Positions 1 to 7,918 of a stretch of DNA of 64,000 nucleotides are shown piece by piece. The position numbers and the translations under genes are program-made. The stretch is from SCN-70-22 sp046327755 (lineage in GTDB: Bacteria; Gemmatimonadota; Gemmatimonadetes; Gemmatimonadales; Gemmatimonadaceae). The stretch spans positions 62,001-126,000 of the forward strand of contig JAXLXW010000011.1 in NCBI GenBank assembly GCA_046327755.1, given 5' to 3'. The notes below the pieces were generated by a model, which was given only the letters and a program-made list of their open reading frames with translations, did no database searches and was not told the DNA's origin. Positions within the stretch are counted from its first letter, which is position 1. Each line of letters opens with the position of its first letter.

Positions 1-1371
1 CGGCATCCCCTGCGGCTCGACACGATCGACGACAGGGACGGGCCGTGCCGGGTCGCTCACGTACTCGTCGAAGCCGGCGCCGCGCGCGGGCGGCCCGAAG
101 GCGAGCTTGCCGTCGGGGTGGAGATACAGCGAGACGGGCTTGGCGTTAGGCGCGGGCCACGTGTCGTAGCGATCCCACTGGTCGGCGCCGGTCCGGAAGA
201 CGAGGACGCCAGGGAGGTTGGGATCGGCGGCACCGGCGAGGTAGTGCGCGAAGAAGGGATACTCGACCGAGTCGCGGAAGAAGGGCCCGGTCTTGTAGCG
301 CCAGCGCAGGTTGCCTAACACGTTGCCATCGCCGCGGCTCCACCCGCCGTGCGACCATGGCCCCACGACGAGGCGATTCTTCGTCGCCGGCGACTGCTTC
401 GCGATCGACTCGTACACCCACCACGGCCCGTGCAGGTCCTCGGTGTCGTAGTAGCCGCCGACCGTCAGCACCGCCGCCTTCACGTCCTTCAGGTGCGGGC
501 GCAGGTTGCGCGCCTTCCAGTAGTAGTCGTAGGTGGGGTGGGCGAGGATGCTGTCGAACATCGCCGCCGTCCCCGCCGGTTGCATGTACTTGCGGGCGCC
601 AGCCGCAACGGAGCCCATCTCCAGGTAGAACTTGTACGCGTCGCGCGTCCCCATGTCGAAGGGGTAGCGCTTGTCGTAGCCCGGCTCGGTGCGCGGGCCG
701 CGCCCGAAGAAGGTGTAGAAGCCGAAGTTGTGCGGGAGGAGGAAGGCGCCGCCGTGGAAGTTGTCGTCGCCCATCCAGATGTCGGTCATCGGCGCCTGCG
801 GCGAGCAGGCCACCAGCGCAGGATGGCGCGACAGGCAACTCGCCGAGGCGTAGAAGCCAGGGTACGACGTCCCGTAGATCCCCACCTTTCCGTTGGTGGG
901 GAGGTTCTTCAGCAACCACTCGATGGTGTCGTACGTGTCGGTCCCCTCGTCGACGTCGGTCGCCTTGTCGTGCGACTCGAGCGCCGGCGTCATGTCGCGA
1001 AAGACCCCTTCGCTGAAATGGCGCCCGCGCGTGTCCTGGTAGACGAAGATGTAGCCGTCGCTTGCATAACGAGGATTCGACGACGGCCCCAGCCCCGGGC
1101 GATACGCCTCGGCGCCGTACGGTGCGACCGAGTACGGCGTGCGCGACATCAGCACCGGGTAACGACGCGTGGTGTCACGCGGGACGTAGATGGACGTGAA
1201 GAGCGACACCCCGTCGCGCACCACGATCTTCACCTCGCGCTTGGAGTACGCGGCCTTGACCTGCTCGGCGTTTGGCGTGCCCGCAGGCGGCTGCGATGCC
1301 GCGGCGTGTGGCAGGAGCGCCGTTGGCAGCATGAGCGCCGCGACCATGGAGAGCCGATGGTTTCCGATCAT
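1..1371 (-). CDS. CocE/NonD family (peptidase S15-like) hydrolase, partial
   Basis: This is a secreted alpha/beta hydrolase of the X-Pro dipeptidyl-peptidase/cocaine esterase family. Its C-terminus lies beyond the left edge of the window, so 457 codons are visible. The N-terminus MIGNHRLSMVAALMLPTALL is a signal peptide. The opening domain reads VRDGVSLFTSIYVPRD, typical of S15 proteins. The nucleophile elbow is GTSYPGF and is followed by the helical cap. A later segment PWSHGGW is also typical of the family. The C-terminal jelly-roll domain starts near LYLHPDGKLAFGPP, just before the cut. The substrate cannot be read from sequence; esters, amides or proline-containing peptides are all possible. 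The start at 1371 is the ATG that begins the signal peptide. Confidence 0.85.
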   Translation of the reverse strand, partial: MIGNHRLSMVAALMLPTALLPHAAASQPPAGTPNAEQVKAAYSKREVKIVVRDGVSLFTSIYVPRDTTRRYPVLMSRTPYSVAPYGAEAYRPGLGPSSNPRYASDGYIFVYQDTRGRHFSEGVFRDMTPALESHDKATDVDEGTDTYDTIEWLLKNLPTNGKVGIYGTSYPGFYASASCLSRHPALVACSPQAPMTDIWMGDDNFHGGAFLLPHNFGFYTFFGRGPRTEPGYDKRYPFDMGTRDAYKFYLEMGSVAAGARKYMQPAGTAAMFDSILAHPTYDYYWKARNLRPHLKDVKAAVLTVGGYYDTEDLHGPWWVYESIAKQSPATKNRLVVGPWSHGGWSRGDGNVLGNLRWRYKTGPFFRDSVEYPFFAHYLAGAADPNLPGVLVFRTGADQWDRYDTWPAPNAKPVSLYLHPDGKLAFGPPARGAGFDEYVSDPARPVPVVDRVEPQGMP

Positions 1372-1527
1372 GGGACGGATGCGCGATTGGAGTGACGGCG
1401 GGCGCCCGCCAGCGTCGGGCTGAGGCGCTGCCCGCACGCTACATCCCGGTCGCACGTCGCGAATGGGGAGAATGGACGACACGCCGACAAGCAACCGCCG
1501 CGTCCCGCCGGAGATCGGGCTCGTGTG

Positions 1528-2751
1528 CTACGCCCGGGCGCCTCGAGGCGAATCGATCGTCACGACCTGGATCTGGCGCGACTCTTCATCGAGGGCGTCG
1601 AGCATGTCGAGCGTGGCGAGGGTGATGTCGTGTCCCTTGGGAAGGAAGAGCACGCCATTGGGGAGCCGCACATCGTGCACGAGGCGACGCCCGGGGTTGA
1701 GGCGACCGAGCGCACCTCGCGTGCTCCCTGGCTCCAGGCGCGACGCCGCCGCCGCGATCGCTTCGATCATCGTCGCGTCCTCGGCGATGTCCTCGGCACG
1801 GAGTGCCTCGACCGCTTCGGGGGCGCTCAGTCCGCGCTGCAGCGATGCGTCGAAGCGAAGCACGAGGCTGAGGATGCGCGCCGCGATTCCGTCGGACGGC
1901 GCCACGCGACGCCATTCCGCTCCATCGCGCGAGGACGTCACCACGGCGATGGCGTCGCTGATCGCGTCTGACTCGGGGACGTGACGCAGCATTGCCTGTG
2001 TCTCGCGCATCGCTCCCACCACCGCGTGCACCTCGTCGGGCGAGAGCGCGGTGCCGGTGCGCCATCGTCGTGCGACGTCAGGCGCGACGCGCGCGAGGGC
2101 CAGGTGCACGAGGACAGACGCCACCTCGGCGATCCATCCCTGGCGTGCGGCGACCGTCGCGGCGATTTCGGCAACCATCGAGCGGGCGCGGGCGCTCTGC
2201 ACGGCGAGCGCGGGCGCGAGCGTCCCCATGGACGCCGACATGATGTCGGCGGTCGCGCGCAGCACCTGCTCGACGAATCCGCGTTGCGCCAGCATCGCCC
2301 GATGGCGCGCCACCGCCTCGTCGAGCACGGCGACGAGTTGCGGCGCCTCGATGGGCTTGAGGAGGAAGCGGAAGATCTCGCCATCGTTGACGGCCGCGAT
2401 TGCGCTCGCAACATCGGCCTGCCCCGTGAGGAGGATGCGCGTGGTCTCGGGGGAGACGCGTCGGATGGCGGAGAGGAGGCGGGCGCCATCTGCGTGCGGC
2501 ATGCGCATGTCGCTGATGACGGCGGCAAAGGGGGTGCTGCGCTCGAGCTTCGCGAGCGCGTCGGCGGCGCTCGTCGCGGTGACGACGTCGAACGAACGCC
2601 GGAGACGCAACTCGAGTCCGGCCAGCAGTCGTTCGTCGTCATCGACGCACAGCACGCGCGGCAACCCGAGCTTGCGGGGGACGACTGGGGCCTGGCGGCT
2701 GTCGCCCTTCGCCACGTGCAGCGCGAGGTCGTCAGGTACTGGAAAGCTCAT
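1528..2751 (-). CDS. Response regulator with degenerate HD-GYP output domain
   Basis: This is the last gene of a four-gene operon and overlaps the preceding REC-HDOD gene by 20 bp. The 407-residue product has a short N-terminal extension, then a receiver domain (VDDDE at 37-40, phospho-acceptor Asp81 in ISDMRMP, conserved Lys132 in LKPIE). The C-terminal part follows the order of an HD-GYP domain. However, the HD dyad position reads VHLALAR (about 215-221) and the HHExWDGxGYP position reads VTSSRDGAEW (271-280). The end of the domain (ARILSLVLRFDASLQRGLSAPEA, broken here only by memory of the family) still resembles ARI-VADxxDALTS-R-Y-ALSPEEA. It probably does not hydrolyse cyclic-di-GMP and may instead bind a ligand or a partner. 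I chose the ATG at 2751 because upstream residues are in the wrong composition and lie over the neighbouring gene. Confidence 0.8.
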   Translation of the reverse strand: MSFPVPDDLALHVAKGDSRQAPVVPRKLGLPRVLCVDDDERLLAGLELRLRRSFDVVTATSAADALAKLERSTPFAAVISDMRMPHADGARLLSAIRRVSPETTRILLTGQADVASAIAAVNDGEIFRFLLKPIEAPQLVAVLDEAVARHRAMLAQRGFVEQVLRATADIMSASMGTLAPALAVQSARARSMVAEIAATVAARQGWIAEVASVLVHLALARVAPDVARRWRTGTALSPDEVHAVVGAMRETQAMLRHVPESDAISDAIAVVTSSRDGAEWRRVAPSDGIAARILSLVLRFDASLQRGLSAPEAVEALRAEDIAEDATMIEAIAAAASRLEPGSTRGALGRLNPGRRLVHDVRLPNGVLFLPKGHDITLATLDMLDALDEESRQIQVVTIDSPRGARA

Positions 2752-3952
2752 CCGACAGCCCGCTGAAGTCGTCCAACTCGAAACGTGCCAGGTCGCGCCA
2801 CCGCGCGTGCAATTCCGCGGTGGTCGTGTCGCCCGCGGCAACCGGCGGGAGTCCGCGTGACTCCGGTGCATGCGGCCAGAGGGGGAATGCCTCGGCGGCG
2901 AGTGCCGCGGTAAGCGCCGTGACCCCCGCTGTGTCGACTGGCGTGACGTCGCCAGGGAGGGCGAGGTGCCCCCCCACCGCCTGGATGACGTCCCACTCGA
3001 ATCCCCAGAGGCCGAGGAGATATGCCCCAACGTCGGCATGCGTGGCGCCCCAGAGTGCGTGCTCCGCCTCCTCGATGCGTTCGCCATGAGCGTGCACGCG
3101 CTCGGTGAGCTCGTGGAGGAGATCTGTGCCCTCGGACATCATCACGACGAGGCCGATCTCGTGCAGGATGGCGGCGGTCCACGCGTCGGGATTGCGCGTG
3201 CGGCGCGGCGTCAGGGCACGCGCGATGCGAGCGGCGAAAAGGGCCCGCAGCTGCAACCGCAGCATCGCGTCGCCCACGGGCGCACCGCGTGGCGTCTCGG
3301 CGAAGATGTCGGCCGCGATCACGAGCGCGTGCAAGGTCTCCGTTCCGATCACGGTCACGGCCCGCTCCACAGAGGTCACCGGCGCGCCGGCCGCGAAAAA
3401 GGCGGAGTTACCGAGGTGGAGGACCTTGGCGGTGAGCGACGGCGACTGTTTCACGACGGCGGCGACCTGGCTTGCCGTGACCTCCGGCTCGCTGAGCAGT
3501 GCGCGCAGGACGCGACTCGTGCGTGAGAGCACCGGGAGCCGGCGGAGGCGTCCCACCAGCGATCGGAGCTCCGGCCGCTGCAGCCGGTCGATGACCGCGC
3601 TGACTCCATCCAGTCGCGCCACGAGTTGCTCCGACTCGATCGGCTTGGAAAGGAAGAGGTGTGCCAGCATCGCGACGCGGCGCGATGCCGATGGTTCGGC
3701 CCACCCCGAGAGGACGATCCGGACGGTCGAGGGCCATGTTGCCTGCAACGTACGCAGCAGCGCCTCGCCGTCTGCGCCTGGCATGCGCATGTCGGTGACG
3801 ACGATGTCGGCCGGGGTGACCAGCATGGCCTCGGCAGCCTCCTCGGCCCCGATCGCGACGCGCACGTGGTAGCGATCGCGCACTCGGCGGAGCGACGCGG
3901 AGAGCGCGCGCACGACGCTCGGTTCGTCGTCGACCAGCAGGAGCTCCTTCAT
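2732..3952 (-). CDS. Response regulator with REC and HDOD domains
   Basis: This 406-residue protein begins MKELLLVDDEPS, with phospho-acceptor Asp54 in VTDMRMPG and the conserved Lys in FLSKPIE near 104, giving a complete receiver. From about residue 135 it has an HDOD domain: RVLRALLSEPEVTASQVAAV, then SLTAKVLHLGNSAFF and VERAVTVIGTETLHALV. HDOD domains are related to HD domains but lack catalysis and act in signalling. The start codon overlaps the stop of the upstream kinase gene (positions 3949-3952), so the two are translationally coupled and almost certainly form a kinase/regulator pair. There is no DNA-binding domain, so output is by protein contact or ligand binding. Confidence 0.88.
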   Translation of the reverse strand: MKELLLVDDEPSVVRALSASLRRVRDRYHVRVAIGAEEAAEAMLVTPADIVVTDMRMPGADGEALLRTLQATWPSTVRIVLSGWAEPSASRRVAMLAHLFLSKPIESEQLVARLDGVSAVIDRLQRPELRSLVGRLRRLPVLSRTSRVLRALLSEPEVTASQVAAVVKQSPSLTAKVLHLGNSAFFAAGAPVTSVERAVTVIGTETLHALVIAADIFAETPRGAPVGDAMLRLQLRALFAARIARALTPRRTRNPDAWTAAILHEIGLVVMMSEGTDLLHELTERVHAHGERIEEAEHALWGATHADVGAYLLGLWGFEWDVIQAVGGHLALPGDVTPVDTAGVTALTAALAAEAFPLWPHAPESRGLPPVAAGDTTTAELHARWRDLARFELDDFSGLSDELSST

Positions 3953-5010
3953 GCGATCAGGCCCGCCGCGCGTGTATCGTCGCATGCCCGCCCGGGGAGA
4001 CGGACCACGAAGGTGGTTCCCTCCCCTTCGCGCGTCTCGAAGTGGAGGGTCCCGCCGTGCTTGTCCACCACGATGTTTCGCGCAATGGCGAGCCCCTGCC
4101 CCGAACCGCGGCCGACTGCCTTGGTGGTGAAGAATGGGTCGAAGATGCGCCCCTGGATGCTGGCGGGGATACCGCACCCCGTGTCGGTCACGGTGACCTC
4201 GACGCCGCCATCCAGGGGGCGCGAGCCGAGCGTGATGCACCCGCGTGTGGGGCCGCGGTCCGCGATGGCGTGGGCGGCGTTCACGAGGAGGTTGAGGAAC
4301 ACCTGGTTGATCTCCCCGATGTGGCACGGAATGAGGGGGATGGTCGCGAGGTGCAACTCGACGTCGGCCACGTGCTTGATCTCGTTGGTGGCCACCATCA
4401 GCGAACAGCGCAGCGCCTCGTTGATGTCGGCATCGGCCTTCTCGACTCCGTCCGGGTGGGCGAAGTCGCGCATGGCGCGCACCAGCAGGGCCACGCGCCG
4501 CACGCCATCCAGCGTGCGCTCGATCGACAGCGGGATCTGCTCGAGGGCATAGTCGATGTCGCGCGCACCCTCCTCGGCGGCGATCGCCTCCGCGGACGGG
4601 GGTGCGTGTCCATCCATCGCGCGCTGCATCTGGGCACGATACCAGGCCAGGAGCGCCCGCACGTCGTTGAAGGCGTCGTGCACGTAGCCGATGCTGTCGC
4701 CGATGTACTGGATGGGCGTGTTGATCTCGTGCGCGATGCCGGCCGCGAGCTGCCCCACCGCCTCGAGCTTGAGTGCGTGACGCAGGCCGACCTCCATCTC
4801 CGCGAGCGCCTGCACGCGGCGCTCCAATTCGCGATTGCGTTCCGTCAGCTCGTCCGATACCACCTGCAGCGAGTGTTCCAGCCGGAGGCGGTCGACATCG
4901 TGCCCGGCGTACGCGGCGTCCACGAGCGCCAGCAAGGCGTCGACACGCGCATCGGGGATGGCGCCGTCCGGACACACCTTGTGCAGCTGGCGGGCGAGGA
5001 GGCGATGCAC
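3949..5010 (-). CDS. Soluble sensor histidine kinase
   Basis: The 353-residue kinase has no transmembrane segment. Residues about 40-85 form a coiled coil (LRLEHSLQVVSDELTERNRE), followed by the dimerisation and phospho-acceptor box GIAHEINTPIQYIGDSI. The ATPase domain contains the N box (NQVFLNLLVNAAHAI), the G1 box (VTDTGCGIP), the F box (IFDPFFTTK) and the G2 box (GSGQGLAI). The start is a GTG at 5010, two bases from the stop of the FIST gene, and the 3' end overlaps the REC-HDOD gene by 4 bp. With no sensor domain of its own, it probably takes its signal from the FIST protein encoded just upstream. Confidence 0.92.
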   Translation of the reverse strand: MHRLLARQLHKVCPDGAIPDARVDALLALVDAAYAGHDVDRLRLEHSLQVVSDELTERNRELERRVQALAEMEVGLRHALKLEAVGQLAAGIAHEINTPIQYIGDSIGYVHDAFNDVRALLAWYRAQMQRAMDGHAPPSAEAIAAEEGARDIDYALEQIPLSIERTLDGVRRVALLVRAMRDFAHPDGVEKADADINEALRCSLMVATNEIKHVADVELHLATIPLIPCHIGEINQVFLNLLVNAAHAIADRGPTRGCITLGSRPLDGGVEVTVTDTGCGIPASIQGRIFDPFFTTKAVGRGSGQGLAIARNIVVDKHGGTLHFETREGEGTTFVVRLPGRACDDTRAAGLIA

Positions 5011-5011
5011 G

Positions 5012-6145
5012 TCAGGCCTCGACCAGCGTCGTGATCGTCATCGTCTGGTTGTGCAGTTCGCAGCGTCCCGCTGCGGCCACCGGCGTGATCTCGCCGTACG
5101 AGTAGAAGCCGGCGATGGCAGGCGTGGGCCCGAGGACGCGGCGCACCCCCTCGAGTTCGTCCTCCACCCGCTGCCGAAGCACGAGGCGGCGTCCCACGCA
5201 GCTCACGAGGATGGCAGCCGACGCATCGCTCCCCAGTCGCTGGCGCGCATCGAGCGCCGCGTGCTCGGCGCCGTCGACCAGGCGGTCGAAGTTGGCGCGC
5301 ATGAGGCGCACGGTGGCCCCCTCCGGGACATCGCCGGCGAAGGTCATTGTTCCCGCCGCGTCATCCAGCGAGAGGATCGTGCGCACGACCGGGGGGGCGC
5401 CGTCGCGCCGCGTGAGCGCGAGCGGAAAGTGGAGCGCGCTCGAGGGGAGGTCGGCCGCCGCTTCGCCGAGATAGCGCTTGTAGAGCTCGAGCGCCGGCTG
5501 GTGGTCCAGGGTGACGAGGACGTTCCCGGCCGAGCGCGTGATGATGCGCTCCGGCCCAAAGACGTCCCACCCCCCTACCGATCCATAGCCGACACGCAGG
5601 GCGTCGCCGTAGAGACCGACGGCCACGACCTGTCGCGGGAAGACATCGGCGCCAACGCCGACCCACGTTTCGCGAAAGCGGTCACCGTCGCCCGCCAGGC
5701 CACCGGTGATCGCGACGCGCTCGGGGAGTCGAACCGCGAGCCCGCGGGCGAGTGCGGAGCCGTTGACGTGGAGCCCGTCGCTGAACAGGAGCACGTGCGC
5801 CAGCCCCTCAGGCGAGAGCGCCGCGGCCAGGCGCTCGGCAATCGCCTCGCTCGGCTCACCCGGCGCGATCGCCACCTGGGCCGGACGCACCGTGGTGCAG
5901 TCGAAGTGCATCGCGAGTGCGGTGGCCGTTCCCTCGAAGACCGTTTCGCCTGCGATCTCGCCTGCCGTGGAGACCGCGACGACGATGGCGCCGGGGTGAC
6001 GCGCCTGCAGTGCGGCCACGGCGTCGCCTGCGGCGAGCACCGTGACGTCGCCAAAGACGAGGACCAGCCGTACCGACGGCCCCGCGGAACCGTTAGGCGC
6101 GAGCCACCCGACCGTGGGCGACCAGGTGTACGTGCGAGCGTGCAT
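5012..6145 (-). CDS. FIST N- and C-domain sensory protein
   Basis: This is the first gene of the signalling operon. The protein matches the FIST family (F-box and intracellular signal transduction). The N-terminal part contains VRLVLVFGDVTVLAAGDAVA and IVVAVSTAGEIAGETVFEG. The C-terminal part contains ILVSCVGRRLVLRQRVEDEL and IAGFYSYGEITPV, which are hallmark stretches of FIST_N and FIST_C. FIST domains are thought to bind small molecules, perhaps amino acids. Placement directly upstream of a kinase lacking its own sensor supports an input role. Starts at 6172 or 6193 are also open; I prefer the ATG at 6145 (MHARTYTWSPTVGW) because the extra N-terminal residues are arginine-rich and unlike the family. 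Confidence 0.85.
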   Translation of the reverse strand: MHARTYTWSPTVGWLAPNGSAGPSVRLVLVFGDVTVLAAGDAVAALQARHPGAIVVAVSTAGEIAGETVFEGTATALAMHFDCTTVRPAQVAIAPGEPSEAIAERLAAALSPEGLAHVLLFSDGLHVNGSALARGLAVRLPERVAITGGLAGDGDRFRETWVGVGADVFPRQVVAVGLYGDALRVGYGSVGGWDVFGPERIITRSAGNVLVTLDHQPALELYKRYLGEAAADLPSSALHFPLALTRRDGAPPVVRTILSLDDAAGTMTFAGDVPEGATVRLMRANFDRLVDGAEHAALDARQRLGSDASAAILVSCVGRRLVLRQRVEDELEGVRRVLGPTPAIAGFYSYGEITPVAAAGRCELHNQTMTITTLVEA

Positions 6146-6260
6146 GGGACGACCCGATGGCGAAGCGAGCATGTATCGCCGGCGTCGCCTCACGAGGCCG
6201 CACGCCGACGGTCATCGCTTCTTGGTATCGGATCGTGCCGACGAAATCCTCACCCGCCGG

Positions 6261-6279
6261 GGCGAGAATGAAGCTCGCC
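6261..6279. other. Inverted repeat in the gap between the lipoprotein gene and the FIST operon
   Basis: GGCGAG, seven bases, CTCGCC form a perfect 6-bp inverted repeat about 115 bp upstream of the FIST start and 138 bp after the stop of the next gene. No T-tract follows on the minus strand, so it could be a weak terminator or a binding site. The rest of this 271-bp gap holds a short run of repeated CCACGCTCCG-like words and no gene. Confidence 0.25.
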
Positions 6280-6416
6280 TCATGTACTCGACGTTAGGCG
6301 AGGCCAATGCCAGCCTCGCGTTCGTTCGTGCGGACACGCAGAGCCACGCTTCGCCACGCTCCGCCACGCTCCGCTCTCGGGACATGCGTCTCTTCACGTC
6401 GCATGGCGTGCGCGGT

Positions 6417-7763
6417 TCAGTTCGGCGCGTGCACCCCTCGCCCGCCGTACGAACGGTTGGCACCGACCGCCTGCGACTCCAGCGGATACGGACGCGTGTT
6501 CGTGATGCTTGCCACGCGCTGGGCGATGGCGCCGGTGAACGGCGTGCGCGACGCGTTGCCGCCGAACGGATCGGTATACCAGGTCGTGGGGCCGCCGGCG
6601 TTGTTGAGCGTCGTTTGGTTGAAGTACGTCTCGCGATGCGACCCGTTGAACGGCGAGCGCGGATCGTCCCACGGGAAGACGAGGCTCCCGCCATTGGTCC
6701 CCCAATCGCACTCGCCGCCGCGCGCGCGCCGCTGCGTGCTCCCGCTCCCGATGCGCTCGTAGCACAGGTCGAGCGTGTAGCCCAGCCGCGTGGCCAGCGT
6801 GGGATGGTGGTAGCGCGCCGGGTTGAAGACGGCGAAGTGCGGGTCGAAGTAGGCGATCTGTCGCCCGGTGGAGTCGCGCAGGTAGTTCGACGTCACCCAG
6901 TCCTCATAAAAGGCGCTGTACGACGACCACTGCCCCGTCGGGACGAGGATGTACTTGTCGGCGCACGTGCGATCGGGGATGAGGCGCGTGCCACGCCCGT
7001 TGAGCTGCCCCGGCATCGGCGTGAGGTCGACGCGCACGAAGGTCCCCTTCTGGCAACTGCGCTCGAATCGCGCGACGCGATCGATGCGCGAGAGCACGGT
7101 GGCCTGGATCATCGTCCCGTCGGTGCAGCGCACGGCGTAGTAGATCTCGTGCGTGTTGTTGACGAGGGCGTCGGGGGAGTGTGTCCCCTGGTGAATCTTG
7201 GCCAGCCAATCGCAATACACCCCGAACGGCACGCGCGCCCCATTGATCGAGTAGTGCAACTGCACGTTGTTCTCCCACTCGATCTTGTGCCCCACGTGAT
7301 CCTCGTGGCGCATGGTCCCGGGCTGCCACGACAGGAGCGCCTCGTTGGCCACGCCAAACGGAACATCGCCGATCAGCGAGTAGAGCGCCGAGCCGTGCGG
7401 GTCGCGCCCATGTTCGTGACCGAACGTGCAGCCGGTGGTCGGGTCGACGGGCGGGTGCCATGTGGGATAGAGCTTGCCATCGGGGCCGGTCACGGCGTAG
7501 CGGTCGTGCACGGCCGGCGAGCAGCTGTCGAAGCGCCCGGGTTTCCACGTCCCCATCGCCGAGCTGTTGCCGCCGGCGCTCGCCGTCACGGTGTGGCCGC
7601 TGTGCTCCGTTTGGGCGCGAACCTCCGGCTCGGCCGGTGCAGCGGTCGGCGACTCGGTGACCTGGCATGCGGCGGTGAGCACGACGAGCGCCGCGCCAAC
7701 GGTTCGGGCGCAGCGCGCGAGCGATGCCGCTGGGAACGCGAGAGTCGGGGGGCGATGGGACAT
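6417..7763 (-). CDS. Secreted lipoprotein of unknown function
   Basis: The 448-residue product starts MSHRPPTLAF and has a lipoprotein-type signal ending VVLTAAC, so it is probably anchored after export. The mature part is rich in aromatic residues, His and Asp, with a striking YPTWHPPVDPTTGCTFGHEH segment near residue 105-125 followed by GRDPHGSALY. Several cysteines (TGCTFG, YCDWL, RCTDG, RSCQKG, RTCADK, DLCYE, ECDWG) suggest disulphides. I do not recognise a defined enzyme family. The stop lies inside the 3' end, and the start at 7763 is the ATG that opens the signal peptide. Confidence 0.8.
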   Translation of the reverse strand: MSHRPPTLAFPAASLARCARTVGAALVVLTAACQVTESPTAAPAEPEVRAQTEHSGHTVTASAGGNSSAMGTWKPGRFDSCSPAVHDRYAVTGPDGKLYPTWHPPVDPTTGCTFGHEHGRDPHGSALYSLIGDVPFGVANEALLSWQPGTMRHEDHVGHKIEWENNVQLHYSINGARVPFGVYCDWLAKIHQGTHSPDALVNNTHEIYYAVRCTDGTMIQATVLSRIDRVARFERSCQKGTFVRVDLTPMPGQLNGRGTRLIPDRTCADKYILVPTGQWSSYSAFYEDWVTSNYLRDSTGRQIAYFDPHFAVFNPARYHHPTLATRLGYTLDLCYERIGSGSTQRRARGGECDWGTNGGSLVFPWDDPRSPFNGSHRETYFNQTTLNNAGGPTTWYTDPFGGNASRTPFTGAIAQRVASITNTRPYPLESQAVGANRSYGGRGVHAPN

Positions 7764-7918
7764 CGGCGGCTCCGTGCAACGCAGTGGGGTCGTGGACGAC
7801 CACCCGTCGACGGACGGGGATCGGGCAAGCTCTCCACGATCGCCAGTTGCGCCTGCTGGCGCGGTGACGCAGCGAGGGCGCCCGCGGTGACCCGCGTCGC
7901 CTCGCCTTGCCACCTCTC

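Noticed and set aside
2732..4975. A 747-residue frame suggesting a kinase-regulator fusion
   Set aside because: Only the part from 3952 is the REC-HDOD protein. The rest is a shifted frame of the kinase gene, which has its own full set of motifs in another frame.
6340..6375. Repeated CCACGCTCCG words as a possible CRISPR-like array
   Set aside because: Units are about 10 bases with no spacers and only two or three copies; this is a short low-complexity run.
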